NCBI GenBank assembly: GCA_014058105.1
Contig: JACGCM010002205.1
Coordinates: 2,356,001-2,420,000, forward strand
Direction: 5' to 3'
Length of the DNA stretch: 64,000 bases
Source of the DNA: Kingdonia uniflora
Lineage: Eukaryota > Streptophyta > Magnoliopsida > Ranunculales > Circaeasteraceae
The notes below the pieces were generated by a model. That model did no database searches. It was not told where the DNA came from and saw only the letters and a list, made by a program, of their open reading frames with translations. A program made the position numbers and the translations under genes. This document shows, in pieces, positions 1 through 12,333 of this stretch (within the stretch, counting starts at the first letter, position 1; every line of letters begins with the position of its first letter).

Positions 1-264
1 AGTTAGAATCTGTTTTTGTTGTGGGATTCAAGCGTCAATGTTAAAACTAGAATAGAGAAATAAAATTTAGTTTGGCAGGAAATTCGAGGGTAATTTGAAG
101 AGCGTAATTGGAAGACGATAGGATGATGTTACCTTGATGAGCTTCGAAATTAGCAGCAAATGAATAGTGGGGAAATTAGCAGCAAGTAATTGAGGATTAT
201 AAATTGAAATGTCTAAGGGAAGACTTAGAATATTTTCTTTGTAACTGCTACCTTGATTTCTCAT
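1..264 (+). repeat. Partial unit at left edge (type A end)
   Basis: Last quarter of a unit, cut by the window edge. It starts in the GTTAGAATCTG segment and runs through the 65-codon minus-strand frame (67-264) to the TTTCTCAT anchor. The TATA-like motif reads TATAAATT here. The diagnostic end is GTCTAAGGGAAGACTT, type A. Confidence 0.9.
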
Positions 265-1315
265 AATAAAGATAGTAAGGAGATGGGCGAGTTACGGGGG
301 TATTTAATTTTTTAAGGAGATGGGTGAGTTACAGGGGGAATTAATTTCAGAAGGAGATGGTGAGAAATTTGGATTTTAAAATAAATTTATTTTGGTTTTA
401 AACGGGCTGGAGTGGTATGTGGGACCCTTAAAGAGATTCATTTGTAATTAAAATCGCCTCGTGGAGATCTAATATTTGTGAGTTCCCTAAGGAGAGCTCT
501 CTATCATCCAAATTCCATGAATTTCATTTTGAGGTATAGTTGTTTGTCTTTGTACCATTTGTTGTGTTTGGGAGAATGATCTTCTTTTTCCACGTAGTCG
601 TTTGATTCTCAGTTGTCTTTGAAGTTTAGCAATTTTAAATAGTTGAAATGTTATTTTCAGTGAATTAATATAAGCTTTTAAGATTTTGATATTCGCAAAC
701 TAACCTTGAACGACATTTGACATTTTTGGTTCTACAGGGACTACTAATGAATGAACTACTTCAAACAATGTGATATTTTTACCGAGAATGTTCTTGGTTT
801 TTTTTGGCATTTCTACGTTGGACCAAAATAAGTTTTCTTAATTGTCGTTTTAGTTTACAGACTTCTTTCCATCCTGGTTCCATCGAACACTATACGCCGA
901 ATAATCATAGATGGTCGTGTAAATATACTCAGTAAGGCATTTGAACGAATGATTAAATGTCATTATGTAAAGCTAAATGATGGATGGATAAACAATGAAA
1001 GAACATAAAATGAGCATCATATCAATTGAAAACAAAAAGAAAGATGGGGAAAGTTAGAACCTGTTTTGGTTGTTGGATTCAAGCGTCAATGTTAAAACTT
1101 AAATAGAGAAATCATATTTAGTTTGCCAGGAAATTAACGGGTAATTTGAAGAGTGTAATTGGAAGACGATAGGATGATATTACCTTGAGAAGCTTCGAAA
1201 TTCGTAACAAATCAATAGTGGGGAAATTAGCAGCAAATAAACGAGGATTATAAATAGAAATTTCTAAGAGAAGACTAAGAGTATTTTTTTTGTAACAGCC
1301 ACCTTGATTTCTCAT
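265..1315 (+). repeat. Unit U1, 1,051 bp, type A end
   Basis: Standard unit with two 37-bp subrepeats. The TATAAATAG motif is intact at 1249-1257, and the 65-codon minus-strand frame is open at 1118-1315. Confidence 0.93.
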
Positions 1316-2364
1316 AATTAAGATAGTAAGGAGATGGGCTAGTTACAGGGGAAATTAATTTTTGAAGGAGATGGGTGAGTTACAGGGGGAATTAATTTTT
1401 GAAGGGGATTTTGGGAAAGTAGTTTTCTAAAATTCATTTACTGTGGTTTAAGACGGGCTGGATTGCTATGCGGCGACCTTAAAGGGATTCATTCATAATT
1501 AAAATCGCCGCATGGAGCTCTAATATTTGAGAGTTCCCAAAAGAGAGCTCACCATCATCAAAATTCCTTTAATTTCATATAGAAGTATAGTTATTTGTCT
1601 TTGTACCATTTGTCGTGCTTGGGAGAATGTTCTGCTTTTTTCACGTAGTAATTGGATTCTCAATTGTCTTTGAAGTTTAGCTATTTGAAATAGATGAAAT
1701 TTTATTTTGAATGAATAAATATAAACTTTTAATATTTAGATATTTTAAAACTAACCTTGAACGACATTTGACATTGTCGGTTTTACAGGGACTACTAATG
1801 AATAAACAACATCATTCAATGTGATATTCTTACCGGGATTGTTCTTTGTTTTTTTGGCATTCCTACGTTGGACCAAAATAAGTTTCCTTAACTGTCATTT
1901 TTCTTTACACACTTCTTTCCATCCAGGTTCCATCGAACACTATACGCTGAATAATCTTCGATGGCCGTGCAATTATACTCAGTAAGTCATTTGAGCGAAA
2001 GACTAAAAGTTATTATGAAAAGCAAAAAGATGGATTGATAAACAATGAAAGAAATTAAAATTAGCGTCACATCAATTGAAAACTAAAAGAGATAATGGGA
2101 AAGTTAGAACCTATTTTGGTTGTGGGATACATGCGTCAACGTTTAAACCTAAATAGATAAATCAAATTTGTTTTGAAGAAAGTTAGTGGGTAATTTGATG
2201 AGCATAATTGTAAGACGATAGGATGATGTTACCTTGAAGAGCTTCGAAATTAGCAGCAGATCAATAGTGGGGAAATTAGAAGCAAATAAATGAGGATTTT
2301 AAATAGAAATTCCTAAGGGAGGTCTAAGATTATTTTCTTTCTAACAGCTACCTTTATTTCTCAT
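1316..2364 (+). repeat. Unit U2, 1,049 bp, type B end
   Basis: Standard length with two 37-bp subrepeats. The end carries the type B diagnostic CCTAAGGGAGGTCTAAGATT in place of the type A wording. The 65-codon frame does not run the full length here. Confidence 0.92.
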
Positions 2365-3359
2365 AATTAAGATAGTATGGAGATTGGTGAGTTACGGGGG
2401 GAATTAATTTTTGAAGGAGATGGTGGGAAAGTCGTTTTCTAAAATATATTTACTGTGGTTTGAGACGGGCTGGAGTGGTATGTGGGACCCTTAAAAAGAT
2501 TCATTTGTAAATTAAATCGCCACGTGGAGCGCTAATATTTGAGAGTTCCCTGAGGAGAGCTCTCCATAATCCAATTCCTTGAATTTCATATAGAAGTATA
2601 GTTGCTTGTCTTTGCACCATTTTTGTGCTTGGGTGAATGTTCTTTTTTCACGAAGTAGTTGGATTCTCAGTTGTCTTCGAAGTTTAGCAATTTTAAATAC
2701 TGTAAATGTTATTTTCAATGACTAAATATAAACTTTTTAGATTTAGATATTCGCAAACTAACCTTGAACGACATTTGACATTGTAGGTTCTACAAAGACT
2801 ACAAAAGAATGATCAACATCAAAGAATGTGATATTTTTACCGGGATTGTTCTTCGTTTTTTTGGAATTTCTACGTTGGACCAAAATAGGTTTTCTTATCT
2901 GCTGTTTTTGTTTTCAGACATCTTTCCATCCTGGTTCCAACTAACACTATACGCTGGATAATAATAGATGGTCGTTTAAATATACTCAGTTAGACATTTG
3001 AACGAGGGATTAAAAGTCATTATGAAAAGCTAAAAGATGGATGGATAAACAATGAAAGAACATAAATTGGGCATCATATCAATTGAAAACTATAAGAGAG
3101 AAGGGGAAAGTTAGAACCTGTTTTGATTGTGGGATTCAAGCGTCAATGTTAAAACCTGAATAGAGAAATAAAATTTAGTTTGGCAGGAAATTAGAGGGTA
3201 ATTTGAAGAGCGCAATTGGAAGACGATAAGATGATTTTACCTTTAGGAGCTTCGAAATTAACAACAAATCAATAGTGAGGAAAATTGAAGAAAATAAATA
3301 GAAATGTCTAAGGGAAGACTAGGAGTATTTTCTTTGTAACGGCCACCTCGATTTCTCAT
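2365..3359 (+). repeat. Unit U3, 995 bp, one subrepeat, type A end
   Basis: Short for two separate reasons: only one 37-bp subrepeat (about 2382-2420), and a further loss of about 14 bp near 3290 inside the terminal 25-bp repeat pair. CCACGTGG (2520-2527) and GGAGAGCTCTCC (2554-2565) are both perfect. Confidence 0.92.
2520..2565. promoter_or_regulatory. Palindrome cluster CCACGTGG / GGAGAGCTCTCC (representative)
   Basis: Within 46 bp lie a perfect 8-bp palindrome CCACGTGG (2520-2527) and a perfect 12-bp palindrome GGAGAGCTCTCC (2554-2565); most units also have GAGCTC directly after CCACGTGG (here GAGCGC). CACGTG is the core bound by bHLH and some bZIP factors in eukaryotes. Both palindromes are kept in most units despite scattered change, but whether any protein binds them is not shown. 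Confidence 0.4.
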
Positions 3360-4409
3360 AATTAAGATAGTAAGGTGATGTGCGAGTTACGGGGGGAATT
3401 AATTTTTTATGGAGATGGGTAAGTTTCAAGGGGAATTAATTTTTGAAGGAGATGGTGGGAAAGTAGCTTTCTAAAATTCATTTAATGTGCTTTAAGACGG
3501 GCTGGAGTAGTATGTGGGACCCTTAAAGATATTCTTTTGTAATTAAAATCGCCACGTTGAGCTCTAATATTTGAGAGTTCCCTGAGGAGAGCTCTCCATC
3601 TTCCAAATTGCTTGAATTTAATATAGAAGTATAGTCGTTTGTTTTTGTAGCAATTGTCGTGTTTGGGCGAATGCTCTTTTTTTTTCACGTAGTAGTTGGA
3701 TTCTCAGTTGTCTTCGAAGTTTAGCTATTTGAAATAGTTGAAATGCTATTTTCAATGATTAAATATAAACTTTTAAAATTTAGATATTCGTAAAGTTACC
3801 TTGAACGACATTTGACATTGTTGGTTCTACAGGTACTACTGATGAATGGACAACATCAAGCAATGTGATATTTTTATTGGAATTGTTCTTGGTTTTTTTG
3901 GCATTCTTATGTTGGACCAAAATAAGTTTTCTTAACAGTCGTTTTGCTATACAAACTTCTTTCCATCCTGGTTCCATCGAACACTATATGCTGAATAATC
4001 ATAGATGGTCGTATAAATATACTCAGTAGGATATTTGAACGAAGGATTAAAAGTCATTCTGATAAGCTATAATATAGATTGATAAACAATGAAAGAACAT
4101 AAAATGAGCATTATATCAATTAAAAACTAAATGAGGGAAGGGGAGAGTTTTAACCTGTTTTGGTTGTGGGATTCAAGCGTCAATGTTAAAACTTCAATAA
4201 AGAAATCAAATTTAATTTTGCTGGAAATTCGAGGGTAATTTGAAGAGCGTAATTTGAAGACGATAGGATGATGTTACCTTGAGGAGCTTCGAAATTAGCA
4301 GCACATCAATAGTGGGGAAATTAGTAGCAAATAAATGAGGATTATAAATTGAAATGCCTAAGGGAGGTCTAGGATTATTTTTATTGTAACAGCCACCTTA
4401 ATTTCTCAT
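3360..4409 (+). repeat. Unit U4, 1,050 bp, type B end
   Basis: Standard unit with two subrepeats. The minus-strand frame over the 430-620 segment is open at 3780-3977. The end is GCCTAAGGGAGGTCTAGG, type B. Confidence 0.92.
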
Positions 4410-5428
4410 AATTAAGATTGTATGGAGATGGGCGAGTTACGGGTGGAATTAATTTTTGAAGGAGATGGGTGAGTTCAGGGGGAATTAATTTTTGAAGGAG
4501 ATGGTGGGAAATTAGTTTTCTAAAATACATTTACTTTGGTTTAAGACGGGATGGAGTGGTATGTGGGACCCTTAAAGAGATTGATTTGTAATTAAAATCA
4601 CCACGTGGAGTCCTAATATTTGAGAGTTCCCTGAGGAGAGCTCTCGATCATCCAAATTCTTTAAATTTCATAAAAATGTATAGTTCTTTGTCTTTGTACC
4701 ATTTGTCGTGTTTGGGTGAATGTCCTTTTTTCACGTAGTAGTTTGATTCTCAGTTGTTTCGAAGTTTGGCAATTTTAAATAGTTGAAATATTATTTTTAA
4801 TGAATAAATATAAACTTTTAAGATTTAAATATTCGCAAACTACCCTTGAACGACATTTGACATTGTTGGTTCAACAGGGACAACTGATGAATGAACTGCA
4901 TCAAACAATGTGATATTTTTACTGGAATTGTTCTTGGTTTTATTAGAATTCCTACGCTGGACCAAAATAAGTTTTCTTAAGTGTCGTTTTTCTTTTCAGA
5001 CTTCTTTCCATCCTGGTTCAATCGAATATCATATGCTAAATAATCATAGATGGTCTTGCAAATATACTCAGTAAGACATTTGAACGAAGGTTTAAAAGTG
5101 ATTATGAAAAGCTAAAAGATGGATGGATAAATAATGAAAGAACATAAAATGAGCATCATTTCAATTGAAAACTAAAAGAGGGAAGGGGAAAGTTAGAATC
5201 TGTTTAGGTTGCGGCATTCAAGTGTCAATGTTAAAACCTGAGTAGAGAAATCAAATTTTGTTTCGCAGGAAATTAGAGGGTAATTTGAAGAGCCTAATTT
5301 GAAGACGATAGGATAATGTTACCATGAGGAGCTTCGAAATTAACAGCAAATAAATGAGGAATATAAATTGAAATGTCTAAGGGAAGACTAAGAGTATTTT
5401 CTTTGTAACAGCCACCTTGATTTCTCAT
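4410..5428 (+). repeat. Unit U5, 1,019 bp, slippage deletion, type A end
   Basis: Two subrepeats are present. About 26 bp is missing near 5345, where the text passes directly from the first to the second member of the AAATTAGCAGCAAAT direct repeat. This is the product expected from slippage between the two copies. The 65-codon frame is lost. Confidence 0.9.
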
Positions 5429-6475
5429 AATTAAGATTGTAAGGAGATGAGCGAGTTACGGGGGGAATTAATTTTTGATGGAGATGGGTGAGTTTCAGGG
5501 GGAATTAATTTTAGAAGGAGATGGTGGGAAAGTTGTTTTCTAAAATATATTTACTGTGGTTTAAGATAGGCTGGTGTGGTATGTGGGACCCTTAAAAAAA
5601 TTGATTTGTAATTGAAATTGCCACGTGGAGCTCTAATATTTGTCAGTTCCCAGAAGAGAGCTCTCCATCATCATAATTCCTTTAATTTCATATAGAAGTA
5701 TAGTTCTTTGTCATTGTACCATTTGTCCTATTTTGGCAAAAGTTCTTTTTTCACGTAGTAGTTGGATTCTCCGTTGTCTACGAAGTTTAGCAATTTTAAA
5801 TAGTTGAAATATTATTTTCAATGAATAAATATAAACTTTTAAGATTTAGATATTCGCAAACTAACCTTTAACGATATTTGGCATTGTTGGCTCTACGGGG
5901 ACTACTGATTAATGAACAGGATCAAACAATGTGATAATTTTACCGGGATTGTTCTTGGCTTTTTTTGAATTCCTACGTTGGACAAAAATAAGTTTTGTCA
6001 TCTATCATTTTTGATCTCAGACATCTTCCCATCTTGGTTCCATCGAACACTATATGCTGAATAATGATAGATGGTCGTGTAAATATACTCAGTAAGACAT
6101 TTGAACGAAGGATTTAAAGTCATTATGAAAAGCTAAAAGATGGATGGATAAAAAATGAAAGAACATTAAATGAGCATCATATCAATTGAAAACTAAAAGA
6201 GAGAAGGGGAAAGTTAGAACCTGTTTTGGTTGTGGAATTCAAGCGTCAATGTTAAAACCTGAATAGGGAAATCAAATTTAGATTGGCAGGAAATTAGAGG
6301 GTGAATTAAAGAGCGTAAGTGGAAGACGATAGGAATATGTTACCTTGAGGAGCTTCGAAATTAGCTGCAAATTGAAAGTGGGGAAATTAACATCAAATAA
6401 ATAAGGATTATAAATAGATATTTCTAAGGGAAGACTAAGAGTATTTTCTTTGTAACAGCCACTTCGATTTCTCCT
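5429..6475 (+). repeat. Unit U6, 1,047 bp, type A end
   Basis: Standard unit with two subrepeats. The anchor at its right end is altered to CTCCTAATTC, which removes the start codon of the recurrent minus-strand frame. Confidence 0.9.
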
Positions 6476-7523
6476 AATTCAGTTAGTAAGGAGATGTGCG
6501 AGATACTGGGGGAATTAATTTTTGATGGAGATGGGTGAGTTCCAGGGGGAATTAATTTTTGAAGGGGATTTTGGGAAAGTAGTTTTCTAAAATTCATTTA
6601 CTGTGGCTTAAGACAGGCTGGAGTGGTATGTGGGATCCTTAAAGAGATTCATTTGAAATTAAAATCGCCACGTGGAGATCTTATATTTGCGAGTTCCCTG
6701 AGAAGAGCTCTACATCAACCAAATTCCTTGAATTTCATATAGAAGTATAGTTGTTTGTCTTTCTACCATTTGTCGTGTTTGGGTGAATGTTCTTTTTTTT
6801 AATGTAGTAGTTGGATTCTTAGTTGTCTTCGAAGTTTAGCTATTTAAAATAGTTAAAATGTTATTTTCAATGAATTAATATATAATTTTAAGATTTAGAT
6901 ATTCGCAAACTAACCATGAACGACATTTGACATTGTTGGTTCTTCAGGGACTACTAATGAATGAACAACATCAAACAATGTGTTATTTTTACAAAGATTG
7001 TTCTTGGTTTTTTTGGCATTTCTATGTTAGACCAAAATAAGTTTTCTTAACTGTCATTTTTGTTTTCAAACTTCTTTCCATCCTTGTTCCATCGATTACT
7101 ATACGCTGAAAAATCATAGATGGTCGTGTAAATATACTTAGTAAGGCATTTGTTCGAAGGATTAAATGTCATTATGAAAAGCTAAGAGATGGATGGATAA
7201 ACAATGAAAGAACAAAAAATGAGCATCGCATCAATTGAAAACTAAAAGGGAGAAGGGGAAAGTTAGTATCTATTTTGGTTGTGGGATTCATGCGTCAATG
7301 TTTAAACCTAAGTATAAAAATAAAATTTTGTTCGGCAGGAAATTAGAGGGCAATTTGAAGAGCGTAGTTGGAAGACGATATGATGATGTTACATTGAGGA
7401 TCTTCAAAATTAGTAGCAAATGAATAGTGGAGAAATTAGCAGCAAATAAATGAGGATTTTAAATAGAAATGCCTAAGGGAGGTCTAAATTATTTTCTTTC
7501 TAACAACAACCTTTATTTTTCAT
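6476..7523 (+). repeat. Unit U7, 1,048 bp, type B end
   Basis: Standard unit with two subrepeats. A plus-strand 62-codon frame at 7235-7423 lies in the purine-rich and terminal segments; it is open only in this copy, so it is read as chance. Confidence 0.9.
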
Positions 7524-8571
7524 AATTAAGATAGTAAGGAGATGTGCGAGTTACGGGGGGAATTAATTTTTGAAGGAGATGGGTGAGTTACAGGAGGAAT
7601 TAATTTTTGAAGGAGATGGTGGGAAAATAATTTTCTAAAATATATTTACTGCGGTTTAAGGCAGGCTGGAGTGGTATGTGGGACCCTTAAAGAGATTCAT
7701 TTGTAATTAAAATTGCCGCGTATAGCTCAAATATTTTAGTGTTCCCTGAGGAGAGCTCCCCATAATCCAAATTCCATGAATTTCATATAGTAGTATTGTT
7801 GCTTGTCTTTGTACCATTTTCGTGTTTTGGTGAATGTTCTTTTTTTCACGTAGTAGATGGATTCTTAGTTGTCTTCGAAGTTTAGCAATTTTAAATAGTT
7901 GAAATGATATTTTCAATGAATAAATTTAAACTTTTAAGATTTAGATATTCGCAAAGTAAACTTGGACGACATTTGACATTGTTGGTTCTACCGGTACTAC
8001 TGAAGAATGAACAACATCAAACAATGTGATATTTTTACCGGGACTGTTCTTGGTCATTTTGGCATTCTTTCGTTGGACCAAAATAAGTTTTCTTAACTGT
8101 CGTTTTTGTATACAGACTTTTTTCCAAACTGGTTCCATCGAACACTAAATGCTGAATAATCATAGATGGTCGTGTAAATATATTCAGTAAGACATTTGAA
8201 CGAAGGATTAAAATGTCATTATGAACAGCTAAAAGATGGATGGATAAACATTGAAATAACATAAAATGAGCATCATATCAATTGAAAACTAGAAGAGGGA
8301 AGTGGAAAGTTAGAACCTGTTTTGGTTGTCAGATTCAAGCGTCAATGTTAAAACTTCAATAGAGAAATCAAATTTAGCTTGGCAGGAAATTCGAGGGTAA
8401 CTTGAAGAGCGTAATTGGAAGACGATAGGATGATGTTACCTTGAAGAGCTTCAAAATTAGCAACAAATCAATAGTGGGGAAATTGGCAGCAAATAAATGA
8501 GGATTATAAATAGAAATGTCTAAAGGAAGACTAAGAGTATTTTTTTTGTAACAGCCACCTAGATTTCTCAT
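7524..8571 (+). repeat. Unit U8, 1,048 bp, type A end
   Basis: Standard unit with two subrepeats. Three of the recurrent minus-strand frames are open in the same copy (7707-7916, 7941-8138, 8374-8571), which makes it a reasonable reference copy for testing coding potential. Confidence 0.92.
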
Positions 8572-9577
8572 AATTATGATAGTGATGAGATGTGCGAGTT
8601 CCGGGGGGAATTAATTTTCGAAGAAGATGGGTGAATTGCTGGGGGAATTAATTTTTGAAGGAGATGGTGGGAAAATAGTTTTCTAAAATACACTTAAAGA
8701 GATTCATTTGTAATTAAAATTACCACGTGGAGCTTTTATATTTGAGAGTTCCCTGAGGAGATCTCTCTATCATCCAAATTCCTTTAATTTCTTATAAAAG
8801 TATAGTTGTTTGTATTTGTACCATTTGTCGTATTTGGGAGAATCTTCTTCTTTCACGTAGTAGTTGGATTCTCAGCTGTCTTCAAAGTTTAGCTATTTGA
8901 AATAGTTGAAATGTTATTTTCAATGAATAAATATAAACTTTTAAGATTTAGATTTTCGCAAACTAACCTTGAACGACATTTGACATTGTTGGCTCTGCAG
9001 GGACTACTGATGAATGAGCAACATCAAACAATGTGATATTTTTACCGAGATTGTTCTTGGTTTTTTTGGCATTCTTACGTTGGACCAAAATAAGTTTTCA
9101 TAACTGTGGTTTTAGTTTACAATCTTCTTTCCATCCTGGTTCCATCGAACACTATACGCTGAATAATCATAGATGGTCGTGTAAATATACTCAGTATGAC
9201 ATTTGAACGAAGGATTAAAAGTTATTATGAAAAGCTAAAAGATGGAAGGACAAACAATGGAAGAATATAAAATGGGCATCATATCAATTGAAAACTAAAT
9301 GAGAGTAGTGGAAAATTTGAACCTATTTTTGTTCTGGGATTCATGCGTCAATGTTAAAACCTAAATAGAGAAATCAAATTTAGTTCGGCAGGAAATTAAA
9401 GGGAAATTTAAAGAGCGTAATTGGATGACGATAGTATGATGTTACCTTGAGGAGCTTCAAAATTAGCAGCAAATAAATAGTGGGGAAATTAGCAGCAAAT
9501 AAATGCGGATTATAAATAGAAATGCCTAAGGGAGGTCTAAGATTATTTTCTTTGAAACCGCCACTTTTATTTCTCAT
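8572..9577 (+). repeat. Unit U9, 1,006 bp, 42-bp deletion, type B end
   Basis: At 8691-8693 the text jumps from CTAAAATACA directly to CTTAAAGAGATTC, losing about 42 bp that normally read TTTACTG through GTGGGACC. The rest is standard, with two subrepeats and an open 65-codon frame at 9380-9577. Confidence 0.92.
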
Positions 9578-10589
9578 AATTAAGATAGTAAGGAAATGGG
9601 CGAGTTACGGGGGGAATTAATTTTTGAAGGAGATGGTGGGAATGTATTTTTCAAAAATATATTTTTCTTTGGTTTAAGACGGGCTGGAGTTGGCTGTGGG
9701 ACCCTTAAAGAGATTCATTTGCTATTAAAATTGCCACGTGGTGCTCTAATATTTGAGTGTTCCCCGTGGAGAGCTCTCCACCATCCAAATTCCTTGAATT
9801 TCATATTGAAATATAGTTGTTTTTCTTTGTACCATTTGCCGTATTTGGGTGAATGTTCTTTTTTCACGTAGTAGTTTGATTCTCAGTTGTCTTCGAAGTT
9901 TAGCAATTTTAAATAGTTGAAATGTTTTTTTTAATAAATAAATATAAACTTTTAAGATTTAGATATTCACAAACTAACCCTGAACGACATTTGACCTTGT
10001 TGGTTCTACAGGGACTACTGATTTATGAACAACATAAAAAATTGTGATATTTTTACCGGGATCGTTCTTGGTTTTTTTTGAATTCCTACGTTGGACCAAA
10101 AAAAGTTTTTCTTATCTGTCGTTTTTGTTTTCAGACATCTTTCCATCCTGGTTCCATCGAACACTATACGCAGAATAATCATTGATGGTCGTGTAAATAT
10201 ACTCAGTTAGACATTTGAACGAAAGATTAAAAGTCATTATGAAAAGCTAAAAGATGGATGGATAGACAATGAAAGAACATAAAATGAGCATCATATCAAT
10301 TGAAAACTAAAAGAGTGAAGGGGAAAGTTAGAACCTGTTTTGGTTGCGGTATTCAAGCGTCAATGTTAAAACCTGAACAGAGAAATCAAATTTAGTTTGG
10401 CAGGAAATTAAAGGGAAATTTGAAGAATGTATTTGGAAGACGATAGGATGATGTTACCTTGGGGAGCTTCGAAATTAGCAAAATATGAATAGTGGGGAAA
10501 TTAACTGCAAATAAATGATGATAATAAATAGAAATGTCTAAGGGAAGACTAAGTGTATTTTCTTTCTAACAGCCACCTTGATTTCTCAT
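9578..10589 (+). repeat. Unit U10, 1,012 bp, one subrepeat, type A end
   Basis: Exactly one 37-bp subrepeat shorter than a standard unit: GAGTTACGGGGGGAATT is followed at once by the GAGATGGTGGG boundary. A plus-strand 91-codon frame (9596-9871) appears here because of that loss and is not seen elsewhere. Confidence 0.92.
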
Positions 10590-11245
10590 AATTAAGATAG
10601 TTAGGTGATGTGCGAGTTACAGAGGGAATTAATTTTTGAAGGAGAAGGGTGAGTTCCAGGGAAAATTAATTTTAGAAAGAGATGGTGGGAAAGTTGTTTT
10701 CTGAAATACATTTACTGTGGTCTGAGACGGGCTGGAGTGGTATGTGGGACCCTTAAAGTGATTTATTTGTAATTAAAATTGCCACGTGGAGATCTAATAT
10801 TTCAGAGTTCCCTGAGGAGAGCTCTACATCATCCAAATTCCTGGAATTTCATATAGAAGTATAGTTGTTTGTCTTTGTACCGTTTGTCGCTTTTAGGAAA
10901 ATGTTCTTCATTTTTCACGTAGTTGTTGAATTCTCTGTTGTCTTCGAAGTTTTGCTATTTGAAATAGTTGAAATGTTACTTTCAATGAACCTGTTTTAGT
11001 TGTGGGATTCAAGCGTCAACGTTAAAACCTGAATAAAGAATTCAAATTTAGTTTGGCGGGAAATTAGAGGGTAATTTGAAAAGCGTAATTGGAAGACGAT
11101 AGAATGATGTTACCTTGAGGAGCTTCAAAATTAGCAGGAAATTGATAGTGGGGAAATTTTCCGCAAATAAATGGGGATTATAAATAGAAATGTCTATGGG
11201 AAGACTAAGAGTATTTTCTTTGTAACAGCCACCTTGATTTCTCAT
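10590..11245 (+). repeat. Unit U11, 656 bp, internal deletion of about 394 bp
   Basis: At about 10986-10989 the unit passes from TTTCAATGAA straight into CCTGTTTTAGTTGTGGG, skipping offsets of about 395-790. The three bases GAA are shared by both parental positions, so a short-homology deletion or out-of-register exchange is likely. The 65-codon frame at 11048-11245 survives. Confidence 0.92.
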
Positions 11246-12333
11246 AATTAAGAGAGTAAGCAGATGGGCGGGATGCAGGAGGAATTAATTTTTGAATGAG
11301 ATGGGTGATTTTTAGGGGGAATTATTTATTGAAGGATATGGGTGAGTTACAGGGGGAATTGATTTTTGATGGAGATGGTGGGAAAGTAGTTTTCTAAAAT
11401 TTATTTACTGTTATTTAAGACGGGCTGGAGTGGTATATGGGACCCTTAAGGAGATTCAGTTGTAATTATAATCGCCACGTGGAGCTCAAATATTTGAGAG
11501 TTCCTTGAGGAGAACTCTCCATCATCCAAATTCCTTGAATTTCATATAGAAGTATATTATTTTGTCTTTGTACCATTTATCATGTTTGGTAGAATGTTTA
11601 TCTTTTTTCGCGAAGTAGTTGGATTTTCAGTTGTCTTCGAAGTTTAGCTATTTGAAATAGTTGAAATGCTATTTTCTATGAGTAAATTTAAACTTTTAAG
11701 ATTTAGATATTCGTAAAGTAACCTTGAACGACATTAGACATTGTTTGATCTACAGGGACTACTGATGAATGAACAACATCAAACAATGTGATATTTTAAT
11801 CGGGATTGTTCTTTGTGTTTTTGGCATTCCTACGTTGGACCAAAATAATTTTTCTTAACAATCATTTTTGTTTACAGACTTCTTTCCATCCTTCTTCCGT
11901 CGAACATTATACGCTGAATAATCATAGATGGTCGTGTAAATATACTTTGTGAAACGTTTGAACAAAGTTTTTAAAAGTTATTATGAAAAGCTAAATGATG
12001 GATGGGTAAAAAATGGAAGAACATAAAATGAGCATCATATCAATTGAAAACTAAAAGAGAGAAAGGGAAAGTTAGAACCTGTTTTGGTTTTGGGATTCAA
12101 GCGTCAATGTTAAAATCTGAATAGAGAAATCAAATTTAGTTTGGCAGGAAATTAGAGGGTAGTTTGAAGAGTGTAATTAGAAGACTATAGGATGATGTTA
12201 CCTTGAGGAGCTTCGAAATTAGCAGCAAGTCAATAGTGGAGAAATTAGCAGCAAATAAATGGGGATTATAAATAGAAATGTCTAAGGGAAAACTTAAAGT
12301 ATTTTCTTTGTAACAACCAATTTGATTTCTCAT
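11246..12333 (+). repeat. Unit U12, 1,088 bp, three subrepeats, type A end
   Basis: Long by one 37-bp subrepeat; three copies lie at about 11257-11372. The 65-codon frame is open at 12136-12333. Confidence 0.93.

Noticed and set aside
880..900. Pol III B-box-like word (GTTCGATGG on the minus strand) as a tRNA or SINE relic
   Set aside because: It matches the B-box only in part, no A-box lies at a suitable distance and no cloverleaf can be drawn.
9596..9871. Plus-strand 91-codon frame, the longest plus-strand frame
   Set aside because: It is open only because U10 lacks one subrepeat; the same region is closed in other units.
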